Source: Zygnema cylindricum
Lineage: Eukaryota; Streptophyta; Zygnematophyceae; Zygnematales; Zygnemataceae
DNA length: 64,000 nt
NCBI GenBank assembly: GCA_037447655.1
Contig: JBBHKE010003048.1
Location: 62,001 to 126,000 of the forward strand
Reading direction: 5' to 3'
Under the pieces are notes generated by a model. That model did no database searches and was not told the origin of the DNA. It saw only the letters and a program-made list of their open reading frames with translations. Positions 37,201-47,360 of the stretch are shown piece after piece; positions within the stretch are counted from its first letter, which is position 1; every line of letters begins with the position of its first letter. The position numbers and the translations under genes were made by a program.

Positions 37201-39104
37201 TAAAGACTCCCTTTTTAGTTGTAACAGGGTTACAGAATTGGGTACTTAGTGGCTAGGGCTATGCTGCTATAGTTGTGATTTCAGAGCAGCGCAGTTGCAA
37301 TTCCAAAGCAGCGTAGCTACGATTCCAGACCAGCGCAGCATAGCAACATAGCAACTTAGCGGCGTAGCAACTTAGTAGCGCAGCAGCGTAGCAGCGTAAC
37401 ATAGCAACGCCGCAGAATGTAGATTGAGCTGTATAGTTCTAGAAGGAAGTTTTCGATAGATCTTGGTTGACCGTGAAGGTTCACGTGTACAGCTGTATAG
37501 TACTAGGTTGACTAGCAGTTTGTTAGTTTAAATAGTCGAATAAGACCCAGTGAATGACACCTCAAGTAGACCTACACAACTAGCGCAACCTTGTACTCTC
37601 TTTCAAGTAATAAAGCGCAACCTTGTCTGTGAGTTCTGTGTGCTCATGTTGTTGCTACGGGAAGATCCTTGGTGTCTTCCGAAGTGCACTGTGACGTGTT
37701 GTGGTGTATTGTTGCGTCTGTTACACTAGTGAATGTATCAAACTCCTTGTCATCTAGGACAGACGTAGAGACAAGATTTTTACTCAGCTGAGGAAGGTAT
37801 AGTACATCTGAGAATGTAAGTATAGAAGTCTTACCTTCCACTAAGACTTTGAGATCTACTGATCCCACTAGATCTGTAGTAATCACTCTCCTATCCCCAT
37901 ACTCTATCTCTACAGTAGGGATCTTTCTAAGCTTAGTGAAGAGTTGTTTATCACAACACATATGCATGGATGCACCTGAGTCGATAATCCATCCTTTTTG
38001 TGGAGCTTCCCGAATTGCTCCAAGGGCACACTTCTGTCTCCAAAAGATCTCTTTCTCCTCTAGGCCCTCGTTAAGAAGAAGCTCCCCATCCTCCTCAGAG
38101 GATTCATCCTCGGTTTCTCCTGTCACTTTTGTAACCACAAGTGCCTTTTTCTTCCCTCGGAAAAACCCCCTCCGCGGTTCTCTCGGAGCCTTAGCTCCGA
38201 CAGCTTCACACAATGTGCGATGAAGTGTCCCGGTTTTTTGCAAAAATGACAAAGACCCTTTGGGGGCCTCGGCCCTCCAGAATGATCTCTTTCCCCTTTG
38301 TAAGGTTTCTTTGGGTCCTTCCCCCATCGATCCCCTCTTGCTGCTAGAGCTTGAATGCTCTTCCCTCCTCTCCTAATCTCCATTGTGTTTTCCTGCACAA
38401 GTATCATCCTGACCACTGTGTTCCATTTCCATGAACTATCAATCATTTCCTGTACTCGATACACTAGATTCTCGAACTCATCTGGTAACTTCATAATAAG
38501 AGTGTTAACTTTCATTTTCATTGTACCTGTCCATGCAGCACTTTCCATCTCCATATACAAACAAGAAAGATTATAACAGTAATGTAACATCTTTCCTCCT
38601 TTGTAAGTAAAACTCACTAGCTTTTGCTCAGCCAACTGGAGCTCCTGAATAGTTCCAGCTCTATAAATCTCCAACAAACCCACCCACAACTCCTCGGCCT
38701 TGTAAATGTGAAGATGAGGAGTGGCCAAAGCTTGAGTGAGGTGCCTCAGAATAAAGTTCTTGGCAGCCATGTTTACATCCTTCCACATTTGAGTATCGTA
38801 ATCTGCGGTCTTCACGGTCGCCGATCCCGGGATTGTGGCAATAGGAGTGAGGGGTGTCTCTTTCCCTTTCCCATTTTCGGACACACTGTTGTCCCCATCA
38901 TCTACCTCCTCCGTTGAGGCAGCCGTTGTTGCAGGAAACCTTACTCCTCCAAATCCTGGTGGAGTTCCCAAAGGTGGACGTTTCATTTGTCCACTAACGA
39001 TACCCTAGTATCGTTTTTCGCACAAAGCTCCCATCATCATGGCTTCCCAATAGATGAACCCAGATCCATTGAAGGTGGGTACCCTAGAGGGTGGGCCCAT
39101 AACC
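34284..39104 (-). pseudogene. Family C gag-pol, near full length (C3)
   Basis: Reads minus from PBS GGTTATGGGCCCAC (39104-39091): MGPPSRVPTFNGSGFIYWEAMMMG, gag open 38986-38123 with knuckle CHFCKKPGHFIAHC, protease DSGASMHMC (near 37980), interrupted by a solo LTR at 37220-37725, GAG-pre-integrase WHKRLGHVHFDRL with FAQGK where CAQGK is usual, integrase NGVAERL, connector, RT (YVDDLLVLSKSFEKI) and RNase H to 34297. Damage: the W after TITDD is TAG (36809), several frameshifts, PEQNG lost (NLEQNG). The LTR leader has GAA to TAA (MEDT stop). Inactive but the best C copy here. Confidence 0.9.
37220..37725 (+). mobile_element. Solo LTR of an unrelated family
   Basis: TGTAACAG...CTGTTACA, 506 bases, with flanks TTAGT (37215-37219) and CTAGT (37726-37730), a 5-base duplication with one change. 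It splits the C3 pol between STSVLDDKEFDTFTS and KKGVFTA. It contains AATAAAGCG (near 37609) and many GCAGCGTAGCA-type repeats (37290-37410). No antisense tRNA-like unit seen. Confidence 0.8.
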
Positions 39105-39560
39105 TGCAATTATGTGTCCTCCATTGGACCACAAAATATAGGAAGCCTCTAGATAGTATTTAACTAACCCACTTCAAGCCACAACCACTGCTGTCCAGGA
39201 TAGCAAAATGATAGTTTGACAACACCCCTATGCAGCTTGAACTCCCCTGAGTCCGTAGCAAAAAGAATCACTCAAAACGGCCAACCAGCCGATAAGTTAT
39301 GAGGCAGTAAAAATGCCAATTTGTACAAACTCTCAAAGGGAGAGGTGACTACCTACCAAAATTTTCTAAGTCGTGATTCCCTCTAATAACTTCTATCTAC
39401 TGAAGTACGGACCAATCAGATTTCTGTACCGTACCAAAAAGTACTATTGGCGGTGTACCTTTTGTACGGCCTATGTACGACAAGGCTATTAAGCGGACGC
39501 GTGTCTGCTTTTCACTCGTCCGTACATTCCTCGAAATTTCCATGACCGAATGTCATCTCT
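39105..39560 (-). mobile_element. C3 5' LTR (minus), truncated
   Basis: TGCAATTATGTGTCCTCC start, GTAC-rich block and CGCGTGTC region as in other C LTRs. Broken at about 39560 after GAATGTCATCTCT; U3 and the tRNA-like unit are missing. Confidence 0.8.
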
Positions 39561-39920
39561 TTGTTGTCCATAGCCATTTCTAGCCATGGATGCACCCTCG
39601 GAAGCATCACAGACTACCCCAAAAACAGCCTACTTTGGATACACACAGAATTCAACAAAATTAACAAAACAACTTGAAACTACACTTACAGATAGTATAT
39701 AGGCTATAGAATAACCTTACAATGTTTCAGACAAAAATAATTATCAGAGTGATCACATCATCTAGTCAAAGTTGCAGAAAAAACAGTCTGCCAGAACTTT
39801 GATTAAACAGACTAACTTCACAATGAAGTAAAACACAGATCACGCACAAAATAGACCTGCAAATTTGTGACAATATTAAAAATACAAAGAGGAACACACA
39901 TGCAGACTTCCAGATAATTC
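39561..39920 (-). mobile_element. D-type LTR fragment, minus
   Basis: Reverse complement matches 29130-29490 of the D LTR (CTTCATTGTGAAGTT, GCAACTTTGACT, CTGTTTTTGGGGTAGTCTGTGATGC around 39600-39850). It separates C3 from a C gag fragment. Confidence 0.6.
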
Positions 39921-40410
39921 TGCCATCAGATCTTTTCTTCTTCCCTCCAGAGGATCCACCTCCACGATTTTCTTGAAGCCTCAACTCCGATAGTTTGATG
40001 CAATCAGCTATGAAGTGCCCCGGCTTTTTGCAGAAATGACAAAGGCCCTTTGGAGTCATCGGTTCTCAAGATTGATCCTTTTCCCCTTTGAAGTTGTTGT
40101 ACAGCTTGTTCGGATCCTTCCTCCACCGGTCCGTTCCGACAGCTAGAGCTTGAACGCTCTTTCCTCCTCTTCGCATCTCAATGGTGTTTTCCTGTATAAG
40201 TATCATTCGAACCACGTTGCTCCACTTCCAAGCACTATCATCCTTTTGTTGCACTCGGTACACTATATTTTCATACTCCTCCGGCAACTTCATGATGAGA
40301 GTGTTAACTTTCATCTTCATAGTGCCTGTCCATCTGGCACTTTCCATCTCTATGTATAGACAAGAGAGATTGGTGCAATAGTCCAACATCATTCTCCTTT
40401 TCTCCTTTAT
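39921..40410 (-). pseudogene. Family C gag fragment fused to A pol
   Basis: Minus reading: RRMMLDYCTNLSCLYIEMES, MKVNTLIMKLPEEYENIVYR, QENTIEMRRGGKSVQALA, then GLCHFCKKPGHFIADC (intact CCHC knuckle) and LSELRLQENRGGG. It is preceded in the same reading frame by family A pre-integrase (PKEATYKGEK), i.e. a chimera; see findings. Confidence 0.85.
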
Positions 40411-41954
40411 AAGTTGCTTCCTTTGGGAATGGTAATCTGTGTGCTTTACCTTGGGCACACCCACTGCAATCACTCACATTATCATTTTCCCCAAAGCGTA
40501 TCGCTTCAACTACTCTCAACTTTTTCATTTCTTTTAACTTTTCTAGATTCACATGCCCAAGTCTCATATGCCACAACATAATATCATTGACACCAGTATA
40601 GTAAATTTTAAGTTTTTCATTAGTTAAAGCAAGCCTGAACATTCCTTGGCTACCTTTCCCAGTAGTAAAATACACATCTTCCTCAAAGCTAGCTGTAAAG
40701 ACTCCTTTTCTGGTGCTAGTTTCAAATCCTTTATCATCTAGTACAGATGTAGAGATAAGGTTTATGTTTAACCCCGGGATAAACAATACATCGGAGAACG
40801 TAACTATTGCGGTTTTTCCCTCCACTATGACTTTCAGATCTACCGATCCTCCATAAGTAGTGGTCACCCCTCCCCATCTTCATATTCAATCTCTACTGTA
40901 GGGATCTTTCTCAGCTTAGTAAACAAATGCTTATCCTTGCACATGTGCATGGAGGCACCTGAATCCACAATCCAACCTCCTTCACCTTTCAGTCCACCGA
41001 AAGCACATTTTTGCTTTTGTGGGATTTCGACTTCTGTCTTTGCCTCCAACTCCTCATCCAAAAAAAGCTCGACGTCCTCCTCATCGGATTCGTCCTCGAG
41101 TACCTGTGTGACAAGTGCCTTTTTCTTTCCTCGTGTCTGACCCTCGGTTTGCCCCTCCTTCATCCGAAGCTCGATCAGTTTGGTACATTCCGCCATGTAA
41201 TGCCCGAGTTTCATGCAAAAATGACAAGGCCCCTTGGGTCCCTTTGTTCCCGACTCATCAGAGTGACTTTTCTAGTCTTCCCCTCCATGACTTCCAAGGG
41301 GTTTCCGTGAATCTTTGTTTCTCCAACTTGCTCCGGCCGCCAAGGCTTGTCCACTCTTAACTCCCCTCCCGATTTCGATTGTGTTCTCTCGGACGATGAT
41401 CATACCAACTACCGAATTCCATATCCACCTGGAGTCCGGCAGATCATGTACGTCGTTTACAATGTTCTCATCCTCATCAGGTAGTTTCATGAGTAAGCAG
41501 TGAACCTTTGCCTTCTCCGTTTCTACTTTTCCGGCACATTCTAACTCCATGAATAGTTTAGCCAGCTCGTTGCAAGAATTGAGCATCTTCTCTCCTTTGT
41601 GAAAGTATCCATTGATCCTTTGATTTTCTAGCTTGTGTTCTTGAATACTACCGCTACGGTACACCTTTATAAGCACATCCCACAGTTCGGATGCCCTTTC
41701 CACCTACAAATGAGGACCTACGAGTCCTTGTGTGAGATGACAGAGGACAAAGTGCTTCGCTGCCATGTTGTTGTAGTCCCAGGTATCGATGTCATTCTCC
41801 TCATTCCTCAGAATAAGAGACATGAAAGCAGATCCGGTTGCAATAGGTGTGGTTTTCTCTTTTTCTTTCCCTTTTACCATTACGATGCTTTCTCCGTCCT
41901 CTCAGTCATCTGATGGCGGTGGATCTGGTTTCCTACCAAATCTTCTTCTTGCAA
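40411..41954 (-). pseudogene. Family A gag-protease-preintegrase (A4), 3' of the nested element
   Basis: Minus reading from 41954: RFARRRFGRKPDPPPSDD with a stop near 41900, MAAKHFVLCHLTQGLVGPHLQVERASELW, YRSGSIQEHKLENQ, MKLPDEDENIVN, knuckle CHFCMKLGHYMAEC (41230-41190), protease DSGASMHMC (40955), LGHVNLEKLKEMKKL, CSGCAQGKAHRLPFPKEATYKGEK. The 5' part of its gag lies at 48415-48567 on the other side of the intact element. One frameshift near 40868 and stops; inactive. Confidence 0.87.
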
Positions 41955-42158
41955 ACCTGTGTAGAAACTAATGGTTTTATTAGTATTTTCTAGGTCTGAA
42001 AAGAAATATAGAAGTCGAGGCAGTCTATCTCTAACTTCTCTCTCCAACTCTCAAACTTGTCGCAGTCACTGAGAAATTGGAGAGGAAGCTAGAGCCATGG
42101 CTACCTTGGCTATCCTGAGGTTTACGGGAATTTTATATTAGGGTTTATATATTTAATT

Positions 42159-42258
42159 AAAATGTATGTGCCGGCGGCAGAATTTGATCCTTGTACCTAC
42201 CGGCAGGCAGACAGGAAGTAGCCGGTAGCCTTAGCCGTTTCATCTAGAGGTATTGTTA
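42159..42258 (-). other. tRNA-like Pol III-type unit antisense in A 5' LTR
   Basis: Minus strand: A-box-like CTAGATGAAACGGCTAAGGC, B-box-like AAGGATCAAATTC, then TTTT (AAAA on plus 42159-42162). Confidence 0.5.
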
Positions 42259-42626
42259 CGTAGCATATAGTTTGATAATTATTTAGATATGTATTCTTGC
42301 GATAAACCATTTAACTAGAATTAATTACGGGATACATAGATCCAGTAATATGTAATGTACGACTTACGGTACGGACATAAATCAGTACCGCGCATTTGTT
42401 TCGTAAATGAAACAAATACCGCGCATGTATTTATTACGGCTACGATTAAAGCCGAATTTAATCGGACGGCCGGGATTAGCGCCGAGATCGCGGAGGAAGA
42501 TTTCGGCGGTTTATGGCCATCGCCACATCGGATGACGCGTGGCAAAATTCCGTTGGATTGTGGAAACTCCGGAGATTATGGCACCGAATCCGGATTTGAC
42601 ATGTGTCGACATTTTGGCCATGTCGT

Positions 42627-42700
42627 ACAATGTCCGTACATAAAGTACACCGGCAGCTGTACTTTTGCGTACGGAACTCAATTCTGATTGGTTCCGTACA
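42627..42700 (+). promoter_or_regulatory. GTAC inverted-repeat promoter block
   Basis: Five to six GTAC cores in about 70 bases arranged as an inverted repeat (CCGTACATAAAGTAC ... GTACTTTTGCGTACGG), followed by ATTGG (reverse CCAAT). The same block recurs in nearly all A, C, D and F LTRs upstream of the presumed transcription start. Regulatory role is inferred from conservation and position. Confidence 0.5.
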
Positions 42701-42988
42701 TCAGTAGATAGAGTCTGTGAGAGAGATAGGACTTAGAAAAATTAGAAGATAGGACCCTCTCTCCCAGAGAGCTTCTGTACAAAAGGTCAACTTTGACCCT
42801 CCATAACTTACTGCTCAGGGGAGCAAATTCAGAGATTCTTTTTGCTATCGACTCAGGGGAGTCTTCTCTTCACAGGGGTGAAGTTGGTCAGAGTTTTTGT
42901 CTGCCAGGGTGGCAGTTATTTTTGCTTAAACACAAAGGGGTCAGGATTATCCTAGAGGCTTCTTGGAAGCTGTCCACTCTGAGGACTT

Positions 42989-45900
42989 ATGGAGGTCTCA
43001 GAGTTTCAGGTTATGGGCCCACCCTCTAGGGTGCCAATATTTAATGGAACTGGCTTCATATACTGGGAAAGTATGATGATAGGAGCTCTATGCGAAAAAA
43101 GGTTTTGGGGGATAGTGAGTGGACGATTGGGGCGTCCATCAAGTCTTGGAATTCCTCTAGGGTTTAAAGGAAGCAGATTCACCAGGAAAGAGGATTCACC
43201 TTCAACGGAGGAAACAAAGGAAGGAGAGGTGGTGGACAAAGGAAAGGAGAAGGAGGCGACCACACCAATAGCAACTGGTTTAGCATTCATGTCACCTATT
43301 CCGAGGAACGAGGAGAATGATATTGAAACCTGGGACTTCAACAATATGGCGGCAAAGCACTTCATCCTACGCCATCTCACTCAAGGACTTGCATGTCCTC
43401 ATTTGCAGGTAGAGAGGGCATCCGATCTTTGGATGGCTCTCATAGAGATGTACCGAAGTGGTACGATTCAGCAACAACAGTTGGCTGATCAGAAAGTTAA
43501 GGAGTATGTATACAAAGGGGGAAATATGTTGGATTTTTGCAATGAGCTTGCTACACTCTTCATGGAGCTAGAGAGTGCGAGTAAAGTTTTTAGTGAAAAA
43601 GAAAAAGTTAACTGTTTACTAATGAAGTTACCTGATGAGTTCGAGAACATAGTCAACCGTGTGCAGGACTTGCCGGACTCAAGGTGGATATGGAACTCAG
43701 TGGTAGGGATGATTCTCGTTCGAGAGAATACGATTGAGATCCGAAGGGGAGGAAAGAGTGGCCAAGCCTTGGCAACAGCGACCGATTGGAGGAACAAGGA
43801 TTCCCGGAAACCAGTCAGAAACTATGGGGGTAGGGAGCGGGAAAAACAGGTTGGCGAGTTCGAACCAAGGGCTCCCAAAGGTTTATGTCATTTTTGTAAG
43901 AAACCTGGGCACTATATGGCAGAGTGCACCAAGCTAACCGAGCTTCGGTTAAAGGAGGGGCGGACCGGTGGTACCCCGAGAGGAAAGAAAAAGGCCCTTG
44001 TCACACAGGTACTTGAGGCGGAATCCGAGGACGAGGACGATGAGCTCCTTTTGGATGAGGAGTTGGAGGCGAAAACTGAGGTTGAAATTCCACGAAGGCA
44101 GAAATGTGCTTACGGTGGATTGAAAGGTGAAGCAGGCTGGATTATAGATTCAGGTGCCTCAATGCACATGTGTAAGGATAGACACCTGTTCACTAAGATA
44201 AGAAAGATTCCCACCGTAGAGATAGAGTACGGGGATGGGAGGATAGTCACCACTACTCTTGTAGGATCGGTAGATCTGAAAGTGTTAGTTGAAGGAAAGA
44301 CATCCATATTAACATTCTCCGATGTATTGTTTATTCCGGAGCTGAACAAAAACCTTATCTCTACATCAGTATTAGATGATAAGGGTTTTTTCACTAGCAC
44401 TAGGGAAAGAGTCTTTACTGCTAGTTTTGAGGAGGATGTCTATTTCATTGCTGAGAAAGGTAGCCATGGGATGTTTAGGCTGATCTTAAGTAATGAAACG
44501 AAGAAACTTTATTATGCTGGTGTTCATGATATTATGATGTGGCATAAGAGGCTTGGGCATGTGAATCTAGATAAGTTAAGAGAGATGAAAAAGATGGGAG
44601 TGGTGGAAGGGATTCAGTTCAGTGAGAGTGATGATATAAGTGATTGTAGTGGGTGTGCTCAAGGTAAAGCACACAGATTACCCTTTCCAAAAACAGCCAC
44701 CTACAAGGGAGAAAAACTTCTAGATCTAGTACACACAGATATTTGGGGACCGGCTAGAGTGCCCTCACCGGGGGGGAAGAGATTTATGATGACTATAACT
44801 GATGATTGGTCTCGGTATTCCCGAGTATATTTTTTGAAAAACAAGTCAGAAGCTGAGGATTGTTTTAGACAATATAAAGCATGGAGCGAAAAAATCCATG
44901 AAACTCCAATCAAGAGAGTAAGGAGTGACAATGGTGGAGAGTATACTTCTAACCAGTTTGAGGATTTTTTGAGGGAAGATGGGGTTCAACACCAAAAGAC
45001 AGTGCCAGAAAATCCTGAACAGAATGGGGTAGCTGAAAGGTTAAATAGAACACTAAGTGATAGTGCTAGAAGTATGTTGTCGGATAAGAAGATAGGAAAA
45101 AGGTTTTGGGCAGAAGCAATGAACTGTGCTAATTACCTCAAAAATAGAGTTCTTACTTCAGCTATAAAAGATCAAACACCTTATGAGAGATGGACAGGCC
45201 GGAAACCAGACTTATCTCATTTAAAGGTTTTCGGCAGTCAAGTATTCAGTCTAGATACTGATCGGTCCAATTGGAAGCTAGATCCTAAGGGAAAACCGGG
45301 ATACTTATTAGGATATGATGAGGATGTTAAAGGATATAGAGTTTATGATCTAAAAAGAGAAGATATAATCTTAGTAAAGCATCTAGTAGTTATGGATGAA
45401 GGAAAGTCTGTGGATCCCTTCAAATATACAAAGTCAGTAAAAATCAGATTTGAGTCAGAAAATTCTGATGACTTTGAGCTTCCTAACTATCCAGGTTTTA
45501 GAGACGATGACATTCTTGCAGGAACAAATCAGACCGAAAAGGACTCGGCTGTGGAAACTCCAGTGACAACTCTACTCGAAGCGGAAGACGTGGTGGAAAT
45601 TGATTCGGAATCAAGGGATAGGGGAGAAGCCGAGTTTGTTCGAAAGAATCCACGAGAACCATCTATTCCGGCCTCAGATTTTGAGGGAGGGAGGAGAAGT
45701 AGCAAAAGACTGCAAGAAAAACAGGTTAATAACAAGGTAACTAAACTATCTCATCAAGATGAACCTCAAACTTATCGAGAGGCGATGACTTGTCCAGAAA
45801 GAAACCGGTGGAAGACAGCCATCAATGAGGAGATGGCTTCAATCATAACAGCCGATACTTGGGAGCTGGTGGACTGTCCACCTAACCGAAAACCAATCGG

Positions 45901-47347
45901 TTGTAAGTGGGTTTTCAAACTGAAACTGAACCCAGATAACACAATCGAGCGCTACAAGGCCAGATTAGTGGCAAAGGGATTTACACAAAAGGAAGGAATT
46001 GACTACGAGGAAACCTTTGCCCCGGTGGTCAGATTTCCCTCGGTCCGCATACTTCTCTGTTTAGCAGCGGCGGAAGACATGGAAGTGCACCAGATGGACA
46101 TCAAAACAGCCTTTTTGCATGGAGAATTAGAAGAGGAGATCTTCATGCGACAACCCGAAGGGTTTGTGGAAGAAGGAGAGGAGAGTAAGGTATGCCGGCT
46201 GATTAAATCTCTTTATGGTTTGAAACAGGCGCCCCGACAGTGGAATAAGAAGCTTGATGAGTTTCTTACCGGTCTAGGATATATTCGGATCAGCTCAGAT
46301 CACTCAATCTATGTTTTCGAAGATGAGGAAGGTTTTATATTTATTGCAATTTATGTTGATGATTTGCTTGTTTTAAGTAAATCAATGGAAAAAATTAATA
46401 AACTGAAAACCGATCTTAAGGGGAGATTTGAAATGAAGGATATGGGGGAAGCAAAATATATTTTGGGAATTCAAGTAGAGAGAGACCGAAAAAGAAAAAT
46501 TATAAGATTGACTCAAAAGGAAGCAATAGGAAACATGCTTGAAAAATTTCAAATGGATAAAGCTAATAGTTGCACAACTCCAATGGAATTGAAGAAGGGA
46601 AGTGAGGGGAGTGAGGAAGAAGGAGTCATAGTCTTAGACGAGGAATTATCTCCTGAAGAACAGAAGTTCATGCAGACTATTCCTTACAGGCAAGTAGTGG
46701 GAAGTCTAATCTATTTTATGAATTGTACCCGGCCGGATTTAGCTGCAGCTGTAGGAGTGCTGAGTAGAAGTCTAAATGCTCCCACTAAAAAGGATTGGGA
46801 GGCAGCTAAGAGAGTCTTTAGATACTTGGTAGGAACTAGAGATCTATGGTTGCATTTGGGTGGGGAGAATACTGACATCACTACTTGGAGTGATGCCAGT
46901 TATGGTGATGCTCCGATGAGGAGATGTACTTCTAGATATGTATTATATGTGGGTGATGGGGCTTGCTGTTGGAGTAGCAAACAGCAAAAGGTTATTGCTC
47001 AGTCCACCATGGAGGCTGAGTATATGGCCTCTTGCTCTGCTGTAAAAGAATTGATGTGGGTCAAGTCTTTGCTTGGTGAGCTTGGTCACCTTAAGAGTGG
47101 TGTGCAGAAAATATTTTGTGATAATCAGGCAGCAATCGCTATTTCTGCCAATCCTAAACACCATTTTAAAGCCAAACACATGGACATCAGACTCAGCTTT
47201 GTTAGAGAGAAAGTAGAAAACAAAATAATCAGTTTAGAGTACAGACCAGATAGTGAGATGGTAGCAGATATGATGACCAAACCTGTGCCTTCCCCTAAGC
47301 TAATTTTTTGCAGGGAGAAGTGTGGTCTGAAATTAAAGATTGACTAG
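42989..47347 (+). CDS. copia gag-pol polyprotein, intact
   Basis: A 1452-residue single-frame polyprotein for reverse transcription and integration in virus-like particles. ATG 42989 is in the LTR; a second Met (43013) lies in the PBS. Domains: UBN2-type gag about 100-260; CCHC knuckle C300/C303/H308/C313; acidic linker about 340-365; aspartic protease DSGA 388-391; integrase zinc motif H519/H524/C553/C556; DDE core D584, D647, E683 (35-residue spacing between D647 and E683); RT with YVDD 1122-1125; RNase H D1302, E1344, D1378. No stop or frameshift, all catalytic residues present, ordinary copia length. Ends TAG before the PPT. Likely autonomous; gag-to-pol ratio control is unknown because no frameshift is visible. 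Confidence 0.96.
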   Translation: MEVSEFQVMGPPSRVPIFNGTGFIYWESMMIGALCEKRFWGIVSGRLGRPSSLGIPLGFKGSRFTRKEDSPSTEETKEGEVVDKGKEKEATTPIATGLAFMSPIPRNEENDIETWDFNNMAAKHFILRHLTQGLACPHLQVERASDLWMALIEMYRSGTIQQQQLADQKVKEYVYKGGNMLDFCNELATLFMELESASKVFSEKEKVNCLLMKLPDEFENIVNRVQDLPDSRWIWNSVVGMILVRENTIEIRRGGKSGQALATATDWRNKDSRKPVRNYGGREREKQVGEFEPRAPKGLCHFCKKPGHYMAECTKLTELRLKEGRTGGTPRGKKKALVTQVLEAESEDEDDELLLDEELEAKTEVEIPRRQKCAYGGLKGEAGWIIDSGASMHMCKDRHLFTKIRKIPTVEIEYGDGRIVTTTLVGSVDLKVLVEGKTSILTFSDVLFIPELNKNLISTSVLDDKGFFTSTRERVFTASFEEDVYFIAEKGSHGMFRLILSNETKKLYYAGVHDIMMWHKRLGHVNLDKLREMKKMGVVEGIQFSESDDISDCSGCAQGKAHRLPFPKTATYKGEKLLDLVHTDIWGPARVPSPGGKRFMMTITDDWSRYSRVYFLKNKSEAEDCFRQYKAWSEKIHETPIKRVRSDNGGEYTSNQFEDFLREDGVQHQKTVPENPEQNGVAERLNRTLSDSARSMLSDKKIGKRFWAEAMNCANYLKNRVLTSAIKDQTPYERWTGRKPDLSHLKVFGSQVFSLDTDRSNWKLDPKGKPGYLLGYDEDVKGYRVYDLKREDIILVKHLVVMDEGKSVDPFKYTKSVKIRFESENSDDFELPNYPGFRDDDILAGTNQTEKDSAVETPVTTLLEAEDVVEIDSESRDRGEAEFVRKNPREPSIPASDFEGGRRSSKRLQEKQVNNKVTKLSHQDEPQTYREAMTCPERNRWKTAINEEMASIITADTWELVDCPPNRKPIGCKWVFKLKLNPDNTIERYKARLVAKGFTQKEGIDYEETFAPVVRFPSVRILLCLAAAEDMEVHQMDIKTAFLHGELEEEIFMRQPEGFVEEGEESKVCRLIKSLYGLKQAPRQWNKKLDEFLTGLGYIRISSDHSIYVFEDEEGFIFIAIYVDDLLVLSKSMEKINKLKTDLKGRFEMKDMGEAKYILGIQVERDRKRKIIRLTQKEAIGNMLEKFQMDKANSCTTPMELKKGSEGSEEEGVIVLDEELSPEEQKFMQTIPYRQVVGSLIYFMNCTRPDLAAAVGVLSRSLNAPTKKDWEAAKRVFRYLVGTRDLWLHLGGENTDITTWSDASYGDAPMRRCTSRYVLYVGDGACCWSSKQQKVIAQSTMEAEYMASCSAVKELMWVKSLLGELGHLKSGVQKIFCDNQAAIAISANPKHHFKAKHMDIRLSFVREKVENKIISLEYRPDSEMVADMMTKPVPSPKLIFCREKCGLKLKID
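43009..43023 (+). other. Primer binding site, initiator tRNA-Met internal type
   Basis: GGTTATGGGCCCACC directly follows the LTR. It is complementary to the anticodon stem-loop side of initiator tRNA-Met (TGGGCCCATAACC), the site used by the half-tRNA primer of Drosophila copia, not to a tRNA 3' CCA end. It is also coding (QVMGPPS). Confidence 0.8.
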
Positions 47348-47360
47348 AAAATAAGGGGAG
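47348..47360 (+). other. Polypurine tract
   Basis: AAAATAAGGGGAG directly before the 3' LTR; the plus-strand primer site. The same tract occurs in C1, C2 and antisense in C3. Confidence 0.85.

Larger units (their letters stand above)
41960..43008 (+). repeat. Family A 5' LTR
   Basis: TGTAGAAACT...GAGTTTCA. Order of motifs: TATTTTCTAGG, GAGCCATGGCT, antisense tRNA-like unit, TCGGACGGCCGGGATTAGCG, GTAC inverted-repeat block (42627-42695) with ATTGG, CCTCTCTCCCAGAGAGC hairpin, GACTCAGGGGAGTC, gag ATG at 42989. Confidence 0.95.
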
